Source: a virus
Length of the DNA stretch: 64,000 nt
IMG/VR virus record: IMGVR_UViG_3300027541_000218
Coordinates: 1-64,000 of that record
Strand: one strand, 5' to 3'
A model generated the notes under the pieces. It was not told the DNA's origin. It made no database searches and saw nothing but the letters and a program-made list of their open reading frames with translations. The position numbers and the translations under genes are program-made. This document shows positions 5,928-11,355 of the stretch, piece after piece. Position 1 is the first letter of the stretch, and every line of letters begins with the position of its first letter.

Positions 5928-5986
5928 TGCGCCCCGACCCTATCTTTCAAATTCCAAACACTTTATTACGAAGATAGTATTTTTTT
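5928..5986 (+). ncRNA. candidate small RNA upstream of the origin-like region
   Basis: Downstream of the promoter comes a GGGC/GCCC mini-hairpin followed by CCCCGACCC (5932-5940). Then CTATCTT (5940-5946) pairs with AAGATAG (5971-5977), immediately followed by TAT and more T residues (to 5986). Promoter plus hairpin plus T-tract gives a transcript of about 60 nt. CCCCGACCC is the exact complement of the GGGTCGGGG motif at 1396 and 2640. Confidence 0.4.
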
Positions 5987-6115
5987 CCCAGAATTTTTAT
6001 TACGATCAAACATAAAAAATCCCAGCATTTTATCAAACAAATTTTTATTTGTCAAATCAGGGTTATATCCCTTATACTGTATATAGGTATGTTTGTCAAG
6101 GATCTTTTATATACC

Positions 6116-6145
6116 GCCGCCGAATGGCGGCAGCCCCGAAGGGGC
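6116..6145. repeat. tandem GC-rich hairpins in AT-rich DNA
   Basis: GCCGCC-GAAT-GGCGGC (6116-6131) is followed directly by GCCCC-GAA-GGGGC (6133-6145). Both stems are perfect with GNA-type or GAAT loops. They stand out from strongly AT-rich flanks and have no T-tract. They could be a protein- or primase-recognition structure. Confidence 0.5.
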
Positions 6146-6276
6146 GTGAGATTTCCCAAAAAAACATTAAGAACCCTTTTCAAAAAATCCCTGAAAGTTT
6201 GGCGGGGTACAAAAAGATATACCCAAATCCCTCTATATAAAACATTACGAAAACACTTTATTTTTCCCTGATTTTC

Positions 6277-6350
6277 AAACATTTTAAAACATTTTTATAT
6301 GGTTTTATAACATTTTGTTATGGTTTTTAAACATTTTTAAACCACATTTT
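6277..6350. repeat. iteron-like AACATTTT / TATGGTTTT repeats
   Basis: Five ACATTTT units start near 6279, 6288, 6310, 6331 and 6344. Two 19-nt direct repeats with the pattern TATGGTTTT-NN-AACATTTT lie at 6298-6316 and 6319-6337, differing at two bases. Further ATGGT units follow at 6382-6397. The arrangement resembles iterons of replication origins. Confidence 0.45.
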
Positions 6351-6373
6351 GTCTATAATTTGGGACAAATCAT

Positions 6374-6402
6374 TTGACAAATATGGTTTGATATGGTATT
6401 AT
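6374..6402 (+). promoter_or_regulatory. consensus promoter within the origin-like region
   Basis: TTGACA, a 17-bp spacer, then TATTAT. A second TTGACA lies at 6420-6425 with a poorer TATGGG at 17 bp. Transcripts would run through a polypyrimidine tract (6511-6538) and the DnaA boxes, as primer RNAs do at some origins. Confidence 0.5.
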
Positions 6403-6572
6403 GCAGGCTATTTGGCTATTTGACATATAAGGTTTTATATGATATGGGGTTTGGGAACTGGGTTGGTTTGAACTGTCGCATTACGATCCATCTTCTAAAG
6501 ATGTTCCATTCCCCACTTTCCTCCCTTTTCCTCCACCTATAGTATATGAAAATATAATCAGTAATATATTTT

Positions 6573-6593
6573 TGTGGATAAACCTGTGGATAA
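6573..6593 (-). promoter_or_regulatory. two exact DnaA boxes
   Basis: TGTGGATAA at 6573-6581 and 6585-6593 are both exact reverse complements of the DnaA box TTATCCACA. A third imperfect copy, TGTGGAAAA, lies at 6605-6613. The starts are 12 and 20 bp apart. Confidence 0.55.
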
Positions 6594-6653
6594 CTATGAG
6601 ATTTTGTGGAAAACGGGGTATACAAATCAGGACATTTAGGCTATACTTGTCAT

Positions 6654-7019
6654 ATGCAATTCATTCCTGAGCATCAAACCAATAACCTAATCTTGAGGTT
6701 TATAGCCAATCAGATATTTCACCGTATATCCCATATGTTCTTATCTAGGTCATTAAGGATATATTATATATATGAGAATGAGTATGATGAGGATAACTCC
6801 TTTGTACCGCCGAAGTTTGACCATCTTAGAATTAGAACCTATAACTGGCTATACAATGTTTTAGATAAGCCATATAGTAGATGGGGAACACATTACGATA
6901 TATCTTTTGATGATGAAGACCAAGAATTAATGGATAGGCTTGGCTCTGATTATGACGAGAATGGTATCCCATATTGGGAGAAGACAGGAACAGTGGATCC
7001 AGATTATGATTTACGATAA
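6654..7019 (+). CDS. hypothetical protein, leaderless start (121 aa)
   Basis: ATG 6654 is preceded by TATACT at 6642-6647 with exactly six bases between. That predicts a leaderless mRNA, and no Shine-Dalgarno site is present. An upstream in-frame GTG at 6606 lies inside the DnaA-box area and is less likely. The N-terminal half is hydrophobic/basic (ILRFIANQIFHRISHMFLSR) and the C-terminal half acidic (DISFDDEDQELMDRLG). No family recognised. Confidence 0.55.
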   Translation: MQFIPEHQTNNLILRFIANQIFHRISHMFLSRSLRIYYIYENEYDEDNSFVPPKFDHLRIRTYNWLYNVLDKPYSRWGTHYDISFDDEDQELMDRLGSDYDENGIPYWEKTGTVDPDYDLR

Positions 7020-7068
7020 AATATCTACATGCCTTGAATGGCTAAGTATAAATGACATTGAATGGGAT

Positions 7069-7098
7069 TTGACATACTAGCCAACACTTTGCTATAAT
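7069..7098 (+). promoter_or_regulatory. perfect-hexamer promoter for the 7104 RNA
   Basis: TTGACA, an 18-bp spacer, then TATAAT: both hexamers are exact consensus, among the strongest promoters in the window. The predicted start (about 7104-7106) coincides with the first base of the closing helix CTAGAAG. Confidence 0.75.
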
Positions 7099-7103
7099 TA
7101 TAT

Positions 7104-7239
7104 CTAGAAGGCATGAACGGCTGATGGTTTACCGTGTGGTCGTACCTCTTCTAGCATCCGCTCCCTTTCTGGCGGATAAGTCGCCTCTCCCTTTCTGGAG
7201 GCGCACTCCTGAGCATGAGTCTAAACTGCTCCCTTTCTG
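7104..7239 (+). ncRNA. noncoding RNA with anti-Shine-Dalgarno-mimic loops
   Basis: CTAGAAG (7104-7110) pairs with CTTCTAG (7148-7154), closing a 5' domain with nested ACGG/CCGT. Two hairpins follow with different 6-bp stems but the identical loop TCCCTTTCTG: ATCCGC/GCGGAT (7156-7177) and CGCCTC/GAGGCG (7182-7203). Hairpin element copy E (7208-7231) then leads into a third CTCCCTTTCTG (7229-7239). Different stems with an invariant loop are typical of functional RNA. CCUUUCU equals the 16S rRNA 3' tail and complements the AGAAAGG ribosome binding sites of the left-arm genes. No protein of note is encoded. The 3' end is uncertain. Confidence 0.6.
7208..7231 (+). repeat. GAGCA/TGCTC hairpin element, copy E
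   Basis: CCTGAGCA, TGAGT loop start, TAAACTGCTC. It lies at the 3' end of the anti-SD-type RNA, supporting a 3'-end role for this repeat family. Its TGCTC arm overlaps the third CTCCCTTTCTG repeat. Confidence 0.65.
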
Positions 7240-7251
7240 TATAATATAGAT

Positions 7252-7344
7252 ATGAGTCTATACAGAGAAAAGAATGAGTTTATTCCCATTATGAGGGATA
7301 CAGATGATCATATAGATGATTATGAAGCAATAGGCATTGATTGA
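7252..7344 (+). CDS. short acidic peptide, leaderless (30 aa)
   Basis: TATAAT (7240-7245) is followed by six bases and ATG 7252, matching the leaderless spacing of other genes here. The 30-residue product is acidic (RDTDDHIDDYEAIGID). The -35 is poor. It could be a real small protein or a chance frame behind the noncoding RNA. Confidence 0.35.
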   Translation: MSLYREKNEFIPIMRDTDDHIDDYEAIGID

Positions 7345-7347
7345 TAT

Positions 7348-7394
7348 ACCCCAACCATATTGCCCTGCAAAGGGGCAAATGTTGGTTGTGGGGT
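7348..7394. terminator. bidirectional terminator-like hairpin between converging genes
   Basis: ACCCCAACCA (7348-7357) pairs with TGGTTGTGGGGT (7383-7394), with one bulge. An inner ATTGCCC/GGGCAAAT stem forms around a TGCAAA loop. It separates the rightward 7252 transcript from the leftward gene ending at 7396. On the plus strand TCTATTTT follows. Confidence 0.65.
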
Positions 7395-7395
7395 T

Positions 7396-8040
7396 CTATT
7401 TTGCGCCGAACTTTAAACGCCGCTTTTCCCATATTTCTAGATCTTGCGGATGATCAAAGTCTTCAGTCCAGTCGTTGATTTCAACATAGTTTGATTTATT
7501 TGTAAAGTGATGCTGTACCCGTAGGCTTTCAAGGTTCCTTATCTTTTTATACAACAGGTATGTTCCAGGACCTTTTTTGTTTTCTTCTATTACCTGCTGT
7601 AGGACATTACGAACGAACTCTTTTTGTCCCCCGTCAAAACTCAATGCAAATATTTCTTTATATTTTTTGCCAGTAATTTTTGATGCTTTGGGGCGTAGAA
7701 AAAACTGTATTGGATCTATATTATTTGCTATTGTCTCTACCGCTTGATCAGAAAACCAAACATCACCAAATGCAATAATTGTTCTATCTTCCCCCCACAG
7801 ATGGACTGATGAGTACAGTTTGGCTGCATCATTCCAGTTGCCTTCAAGAGGATATTCAGTGGCAGCATTTATACTTATATTGTTTTTAGATATTACGACT
7901 ATATCATTGCTAAACTTATTAAACTGATTAATGGTTCTGTTTAGCAGTGGTTCGCCATCTATTATTGCAAGATGTTTTGGGGTATTACGAAAGTTATTCC
8001 AACGTGTACCTTTTCCTGCTGCTGGAATGATTACTCTCAT
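7396..8040 (-). CDS. NTP-transferase / sugar-1-phosphate nucleotidyltransferase-like protein (214 aa)
   Basis: The N-terminus MRVIIPAAGKGTRW carries the GxGTRW-type nucleotide-binding loop of NTP transferases. It is followed by TPKHLAIIDGEPLLNRTI (near residues 20-37), with the Lys of the PKHL motif expected to contact phosphate. AFGDVWF (near 90) supplies the metal-binding Asp. The length fits a single-domain nucleotidylyltransferase without the left-handed helix domain. It could activate a sugar or phosphocholine-like group for the glycan cassette downstream, or act on the host surface. Substrate cannot be inferred. Confidence 0.7.
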   Translation of the reverse strand: MRVIIPAAGKGTRWNNFRNTPKHLAIIDGEPLLNRTINQFNKFSNDIVVISKNNISINAATEYPLEGNWNDAAKLYSSVHLWGEDRTIIAFGDVWFSDQAVETIANNIDPIQFFLRPKASKITGKKYKEIFALSFDGGQKEFVRNVLQQVIEENKKGPGTYLLYKKIRNLESLRVQHHFTNKSNYVEINDWTEDFDHPQDLEIWEKRRLKFGAK

Positions 8041-8041
8041 G

Positions 8042-8224
8042 TCAGTCCATATAAACTAATACATCAAATGCTTCTTCGCAAGATATACATAGTGATGTTG
8101 GCTTGCCTTTAACATACTTACCGTCGCCGAGAATTATTTTTCCGCTTTTTTGCATGTCTAATAGATCTGGCGTTAATTTACCATAAATAATTGGTAATAG
8201 TTTTACATGACATTTTGGACACAT
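8042..8224 (-). CDS. zinc-ribbon protein of the CPKC...GKVILG type (60 aa)
   Basis: I start it at MCPKCHVKLLPIIYG, where TAGAAT lies seven bases before the ATG in leaderless style. The longer frame from 8287 would overlap the divergent CDGSH gene. CPKC (residues 2-5) and CISC near the C-terminus form a probable zinc knuckle pair. The LPIIYGKLTPDLLD...GKIILGDG middle matches a widespread small zinc-ribbon family of unknown role. It directly precedes the nucleotidyltransferase. Confidence 0.6.
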   Translation of the reverse strand: MCPKCHVKLLPIIYGKLTPDLLDMQKSGKIILGDGKYVKGKPTSLCISCEEAFDVLVYMD

Positions 8225-8243
8225 AAGAATTATTCTATCATAG

Positions 8244-8272
8244 TTGCATTTATTTTTGCTATAAGGTATACT
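8244..8272 (+). promoter_or_regulatory. leaderless promoter for the CDGSH gene
   Basis: TTGCAT, a 17-bp spacer, TATACT, then CTTTAT and ATG 8279. The divergent start at 8224 is only 20 bp from the -35 box, so this is a compact divergent promoter pair. Confidence 0.7.
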
Positions 8273-8278
8273 CTTTAT

Positions 8279-8458
8279 ATGGGACAATGTAAATGTGGTT
8301 ATTCAACTGAGTATCCAGACTGCAACGGCACACATAAAATTGTGAAAGCAGTTAAGGATGATATTATTAAACAATTAGAAGATATAGATATAGATGGTAG
8401 CAAACTAAATGCTCTTGGGTTTAAAATGCTTGCCATCGCAGCAATCAGGGGTAAGTAA
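8279..8458 (+). CDS. CDGSH-type iron-sulfur protein (59 aa)
   Basis: Residues 4-19 fit the CDGSH pattern C-x-C-x2-S-x3-P-x-C-N-G-T-H: Cys4, Cys6, Cys15 and His19 would ligate a 2Fe-2S cluster, with Asn replacing the usual Asp. A C-terminal helical extension (residues 23-59) replaces the second strand region of larger homologues. Family members (mitoNEET-like) are redox or Fe-S transfer proteins. An IscA-type carrier is encoded 0.9 kb downstream. A start at 8279 is fixed by the -10 box six bases upstream. Confidence 0.75.
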   Translation: MGQCKCGYSTEYPDCNGTHKIVKAVKDDIIKQLEDIDIDGSKLNALGFKMLAIAAIRGK

Positions 8459-8556
8459 TGAAACATGAGGACTTGAGAGATCCTTTCACATATTGGAGAG
8501 AAATCTTGACTATGGTATTTATTATAGGCTTTTTACTTGGCGTATGGGCTTCTTAA
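8458..8556 (+). CDS. single-pass membrane peptide (32 aa)
   Basis: ATG overlaps the previous stop (TAATG). The sequence has a polar N-terminus (MKHEDLRDPFTYWRE) and one hydrophobic span (LTMVFIIGFLLGVWAS). It may be a small holin-like or signalling membrane peptide. Assigned mainly from tiling and composition. Confidence 0.45.
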   Translation: MKHEDLRDPFTYWREILTMVFIIGFLLGVWAS

Positions 8557-8660
8557 AATACTGTAATGACTGTAATACCCCGCTACAAAATGGGGCTTGC
8601 CTTTATTGTTATAATAATAAAGAAGCGTTAGAGGAATTTGAAAAAGAAGACGATATGTGA
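8544..8660 (+). CDS. small zinc-ribbon protein (38 aa)
   Basis: It overlaps the preceding gene by 13 nt. CNDCNTPLQNGACLYCYN gives four Cys in two C-x2-C pairs spaced like a zinc ribbon. An acidic tail follows. Role unknown; nucleic-acid or protein binding is typical of such mini zinc ribbons. Confidence 0.5.
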   Translation: MGFLKYCNDCNTPLQNGACLYCYNNKEALEEFEKEDDM

Positions 8661-8707
8661 TATCCTTATAATAAGGGTCTAATTAAAATATAGAGAGCGA
8701 GATATAA

Positions 8708-9100
8708 ATGAATCCTAAAGTAACTATTGTTGGAAGACTTGGCAAAGATCCAGAGGCTATTGGACAGTCTGGAGCACGTTTTACAGTTGCCACAAACGAC
8801 AGAGTAAAGAATGAAACAACGGGTAAGTGGGAAGATAAAGACACATCTTGGTGGACAGTAAAGGCTTGGAAAACTCTTGGACAACAAGCACTTGCTAACC
8901 TTAAAAAGGGACAAGAAGTAACAATTGTTGGAACAATTTATCAAGAAAGTTGGAAAGACAGCAGTGGCAATGCAAGAACATCCTATGAAGTTAATGCAGA
9001 ATCAATTGCTCTAACTCTTCACACAATTGCAAAAGAAGTTCCATCGCCTGCTATGGCAACAGTGAGTGGAGAAGATCCATGGGTCAAGGCTAATGCCTAA
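8708..9100 (+). CDS. ssb: single-stranded DNA-binding protein (130 aa)
   Basis: OB-fold SSB: the start NPKVTIVGRLGKDPEAIGQSG is typical when read in two parts (strand 1 and the DPE turn). WWTVKAWKTLGQQAL (near residues 47-61) and KGQEVTIVGTIYQESWKD (near 68-85) follow. A short C-terminal tail ends in DPWVKANA, lacking the canonical DDDIPF tip, though GEDPW is acidic. It should coat ssDNA during phage replication. A GAGAGCGAG site precedes ATG. A second ssDNA-binding-like protein is encoded at 45282. Confidence 0.9.
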   Translation: MNPKVTIVGRLGKDPEAIGQSGARFTVATNDRVKNETTGKWEDKDTSWWTVKAWKTLGQQALANLKKGQEVTIVGTIYQESWKDSSGNARTSYEVNAESIALTLHTIAKEVPSPAMATVSGEDPWVKANA

Positions 9101-9344
9101 TTGGACAGAGGAACTCTCAGACGAGCAGAAGAAGCAAGTCTGGGAGTTCATTGTTTTTACAGTAAAAGAAATACGAGAGCAGATTGCTCTTGATATTGAG
9201 TATACTTATGAAGTATGGGCTACACACGGCAAAACAAAAAGTCGTAGAACTAAAAAGGCTTTTGAAGTTTGTGCAGATATAGCCAGAGGATTAAACGAAA
9301 GGATGCCAGATGAAACTAACAGAGGCAGCACAGGAGAAGGTTAG
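9093..9344 (+). CDS. hypothetical protein downstream of SSB (83 aa)
   Basis: I choose ATG 9093 (MPNWTEELSDEQKKQ), which overlaps the end of ssb by 8 nt. An upstream ATG at 9066 would lie deeper inside ssb. The product is predicted helical with a basic patch THGKTKSRRTKKAFE. It overlaps the Fe-S carrier gene by 35 nt. No family recognised. Confidence 0.6.
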   Translation: MPNWTEELSDEQKKQVWEFIVFTVKEIREQIALDIEYTYEVWATHGKTKSRRTKKAFEVCADIARGLNERMPDETNRGSTGEG

Positions 9345-9639
9345 AGAATTAATTAAGGGTACACAAATTGCTATCCCTAATCATGAAATATTCTTACGTG
9401 TTACTGTAATGCCTGGAGGATGCTCAGGGCTAAAACATCAAACATATTTTGATTACGAAAAACGTGATAATGATAGCGTGTTTAGTTATGATGGGTTTGA
9501 TCTTAGAGTAGATAATCTATCTTTGCCTTATCTAGATGGGGCTACCATAGAATACTTTGATACCATTGAAAAACAAGGATTTTTTCTAGATAATCCAAAT
9601 GCTACAGGAACATGTTCTTGTGGTGATAGTTTTCACTAA
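9310..9639 (+). CDS. A-type Fe-S carrier (IscA/ErpA/HesB family) (109 aa)
   Basis: Family length and all three cluster-binding Cys are present: Cys38 in VMPGGCSGL, and Cys102 and Cys104 in GTCSCGDSF. LTEAAQEKVRELI at the N-terminus and the YLDGATIEYFD segment also fit. A-type carriers accept Fe-S clusters from the ISC/SUF scaffold and deliver them to apoproteins. Likely clients in this phage are the CDGSH protein, WhiB (23116) and the Cas4-like nuclease (39068). ATG is preceded by CGAAAGGA. Confidence 0.9.
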   Translation: MKLTEAAQEKVRELIKGTQIAIPNHEIFLRVTVMPGGCSGLKHQTYFDYEKRDNDSVFSYDGFDLRVDNLSLPYLDGATIEYFDTIEKQGFFLDNPNATGTCSCGDSFH

Positions 9640-9645
9640 TGGTGT

Positions 9646-9651
9646 TATACT
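9646..9651 (+). promoter_or_regulatory. TATACT -10 box, leaderless geometry
   Basis: TATACT is followed by six bases (CACCAT) and ATG 9658. The -35 is poor. Spacing is identical to the other leaderless starts. Confidence 0.5.
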
Positions 9652-9657
9652 CACCAT

Positions 9658-9939
9658 ATGACAACAAACAGAATAGTTGCTCTTAGCACAACTTCACCTT
9701 TATTGCTAAGTCCTGCAGGAACACACTCTGGAGTTGATATCACAGTGCAAAATATCAACGCTACAGGATATGTTTATCTTGGCGGATCAAATTTAACTAA
9801 CGCAAATTATGGTTTTAGAATTGATCCTAGCCATGCAATTTCAATTGAATTAAATGGAAGAGATGCTTTGTATGCCCTTGGTTCTACCAGTGGATTATCT
9901 GCTTCTATTCTTATGACTAATCTAGAACAAGGAATGTAA
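9658..9939 (+). CDS. putative virion-associated beta protein (93 aa)
   Basis: Beta-rich and Thr/Ser/Asn-rich, with DITVQNINATGYVYLGGSN and ISIELNGRDALYALG. This composition recurs in small phage head- or tail-associated proteins that present a repeated binding fold. No signal peptide. It is coupled to the collagen-like gene by the TAATG overlap, so the two may form one virion appendage. Structural role inferred. Confidence 0.55.
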   Translation: MTTNRIVALSTTSPLLLSPAGTHSGVDITVQNINATGYVYLGGSNLTNANYGFRIDPSHAISIELNGRDALYALGSTSGLSASILMTNLEQGM

Positions 9940-10508
9940 TGGCACGTTTTTATAATCCACCAGATGTTGGCGTACCTGGTCCACAAGGTCCACAAGGTCC
10001 TACTGGTCCGCAAGGTCCACAAGGAGATCCTGGTCCTGCTGGAGGATTTGGATATTCAGCATCATATTGGAGCACTGTAGATCAAACTGGAACAAGTGGA
10101 TCTATTCAAGCACATACATTAAATAATATTGATTGGGAAGATGGAATTCAGTTAGTAGATAATTCTAAAATTACCTTTTTATATGCTGGTAAATACAATA
10201 TTGCATTTTCTGATCAGTGGCACCACACTGGCGGTGGAGGATCTGGTAGCACAGTAAATATTTGGCTTGCAAAAAACGGTACAGCAATAGAGGATACAAA
10301 TACAAAAGTAATTGTTAACACTAATAATCCTTATTATGTTGCAGCATGGAACTTTTTTGTTAATGCTAGTACAAATGATTATTATCAAATAATGTGGTCT
10401 GCTGATACTACAACTATAAAATTAGAAGCAGAGCCTGGAACTGGCAGTGGTGCAAATCGCCATCCGTCAATTCCTTCTGTTATTGTAACTGTTAACCAAG
10501 TAGGTTAA
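9939..10508 (+). CDS. collagen-like virion/receptor-binding protein (189 aa)
   Basis: Residues 11-36 are Gly-x-y triplets (GVPGPQGPQGPTGPQGPQGD and so on), a trimeric collagen-like stalk. They are followed by a C-terminal beta-rich globular domain of about 150 residues. Segments such as YAGKYNIAFSDQWHH and NGTAIEDTNTKVIV fit a C1q/TNF-like jelly roll. Such proteins are trimeric phage fibres or head fibres. Location far from the tail operon, together with its 93-aa partner, suggests an accessory fibre. Composition at the stalk is G+C-richer than the surroundings. Confidence 0.7.
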   Translation: MARFYNPPDVGVPGPQGPQGPTGPQGPQGDPGPAGGFGYSASYWSTVDQTGTSGSIQAHTLNNIDWEDGIQLVDNSKITFLYAGKYNIAFSDQWHHTGGGGSGSTVNIWLAKNGTAIEDTNTKVIVNTNNPYYVAAWNFFVNASTNDYYQIMWSADTTTIKLEAEPGTGSGANRHPSIPSVIVTVNQVG

Positions 10509-10509
10509 T

Positions 10510-10538
10510 TTGACAAAACCTAGGGGTAGGTATATAAT
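10510..10538 (+). promoter_or_regulatory. perfect consensus promoter, leaderless
   Basis: TTGACA, a 17-bp spacer, TATAAT, then AGAAGT and ATG 10545. It is the clearest example of the leaderless promoter class on the plus strand and probably drives the glycan cassette. Confidence 0.8.
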
Positions 10539-10544
10539 AGAAGT

Positions 10545-10658
10545 ATGGAAAAGGGTAGAGTAGTTATTTGTGATTTATGCAATAAAACTATAGAAGTTCG
10601 TTGGGGTATTTTTGCTCATCAATCTTTATACCGCCATAAAAAGGCTGATCATAAATGA
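10545..10658 (+). CDS. small C2H2-like zinc-finger protein (37 aa)
   Basis: VICDLCNKTIEVRWGIFAHQ followed by SLYRHKK places Cys-x2-Cys and a His pair as in a zinc finger. Six bases separate ATG from the -10 box. The stop overlaps the next ATG (ATGA). Role unknown; possibly a regulator of the cassette it leads. Confidence 0.6.
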   Translation: MEKGRVVICDLCNKTIEVRWGIFAHQSLYRHKKADHK

Positions 10659-11347
10659 AACAAAGAATCATTGAGTTTGCTGCAGATGGTACAGCAATTC
10701 CAGATATAAAACCTTCTAAAAACTCTATACCCACATGGTATAAAGATATACCAACTTTTAACAAAAAGAATATAGTCTTTAATGATGGCATAGAGCCATT
10801 TAAAAATGTCAAATCATGTGTACCATTTTTAGATGCAATGAACACTGGTTATACCGTTACACTATGGTCAGACGTTTATTGTAATCTTGGTGATACTGGT
10901 AATCATAATTTTAGATGGACAATCGGACCAGATCCTATTTTATACCGTGGTAAAAATAAACATTTTTTAACTACAACAGATGAGTTTACTGATGATAGTT
11001 TTGCATGGCAGTCTCCATACTGCTTTAAATTACCAGATGGTTACAGTGCTATTGTAACTCACCCATTTAATAGGCATGACTTGCCCTTTGTTACACTTAC
11101 AGGAATTGTAGATGCCGATGATATTATGACTTCTGGTAATGTACCGTTTTTGCTTAAAAAGGACTTTAGTGGTATCATTGAAATAGGAACTCCTTTATTT
11201 CAGATTATTCCATTCAAAAGAGAAACTTGGAAAGCAGAAAGAAATGAAGAACTTCTCAAAATTGCTAATGATCAAAAAATTTCATCACAAAGAAAGTTTT
11301 TTAATTATTACAGAGATAAAATTTGGAAAAAGAAAGAATATCTATAG
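10655..11347 (+). CDS. uncharacterised phage protein, paralogue of the 21545 gene (230 aa)
   Basis: It shares with the leftward gene at 21545 the order P-x-W(Y/W)KDIP, a VK-C-P-D-TAGY/NTGY region, LWSD, a LPDGYS/VPDGYS motif and GIVD/GVVDTD. Both also have PF(L/F)(L/I)K, FSG-IE-GTP and IPFKRE/IPFRRD near the C-terminus. The family is common in environmental phages and resembles a jelly-roll or cupin-like fold. I do not know its activity. The two copies bracket the glycan cassette at both ends, which suggests a shared role with it. Confidence 0.65.
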   Translation: MKQRIIEFAADGTAIPDIKPSKNSIPTWYKDIPTFNKKNIVFNDGIEPFKNVKSCVPFLDAMNTGYTVTLWSDVYCNLGDTGNHNFRWTIGPDPILYRGKNKHFLTTTDEFTDDSFAWQSPYCFKLPDGYSAIVTHPFNRHDLPFVTLTGIVDADDIMTSGNVPFLLKKDFSGIIEIGTPLFQIIPFKRETWKAERNEELLKIANDQKISSQRKFFNYYRDKIWKKKEYL

Positions 11348-11355
11348 GAGATAAT

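Larger units (their letters stand above)
5987..6653. other. AT-rich gene-free region, candidate replication origin
   Basis: I see no credible gene here on either strand. The stretch holds the tandem hairpins, the iteron-like repeats, two or three promoters, a CATCTT/AAGATG hairpin near 6488-6505, a strand-asymmetric pyrimidine tract and the DnaA boxes. Low G+C, iterons and DnaA boxes in the longest non-coding gap of the window make an origin the most economical reading. A regulatory or packaging region is the alternative. Confidence 0.45.

Noticed and set aside
6052-6282. Overlapping open frames on both strands in the origin-like gap
   Set aside because: No ribosome binding site or promoter spacing, biased low-complexity products, and overlap with hairpins and repeats.
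5964-6486. Recurrent ATTACGA heptamer in the non-coding gap
   Set aside because: The same string is scattered through coding regions on both strands, so without a genome-wide count I cannot call it a specific site.
6664-6690. A sixth CCTGAGCAT match
   Set aside because: It lies inside the 6654 gene and lacks the TGCTC arm and TAAAAC loop end, so no hairpin forms.
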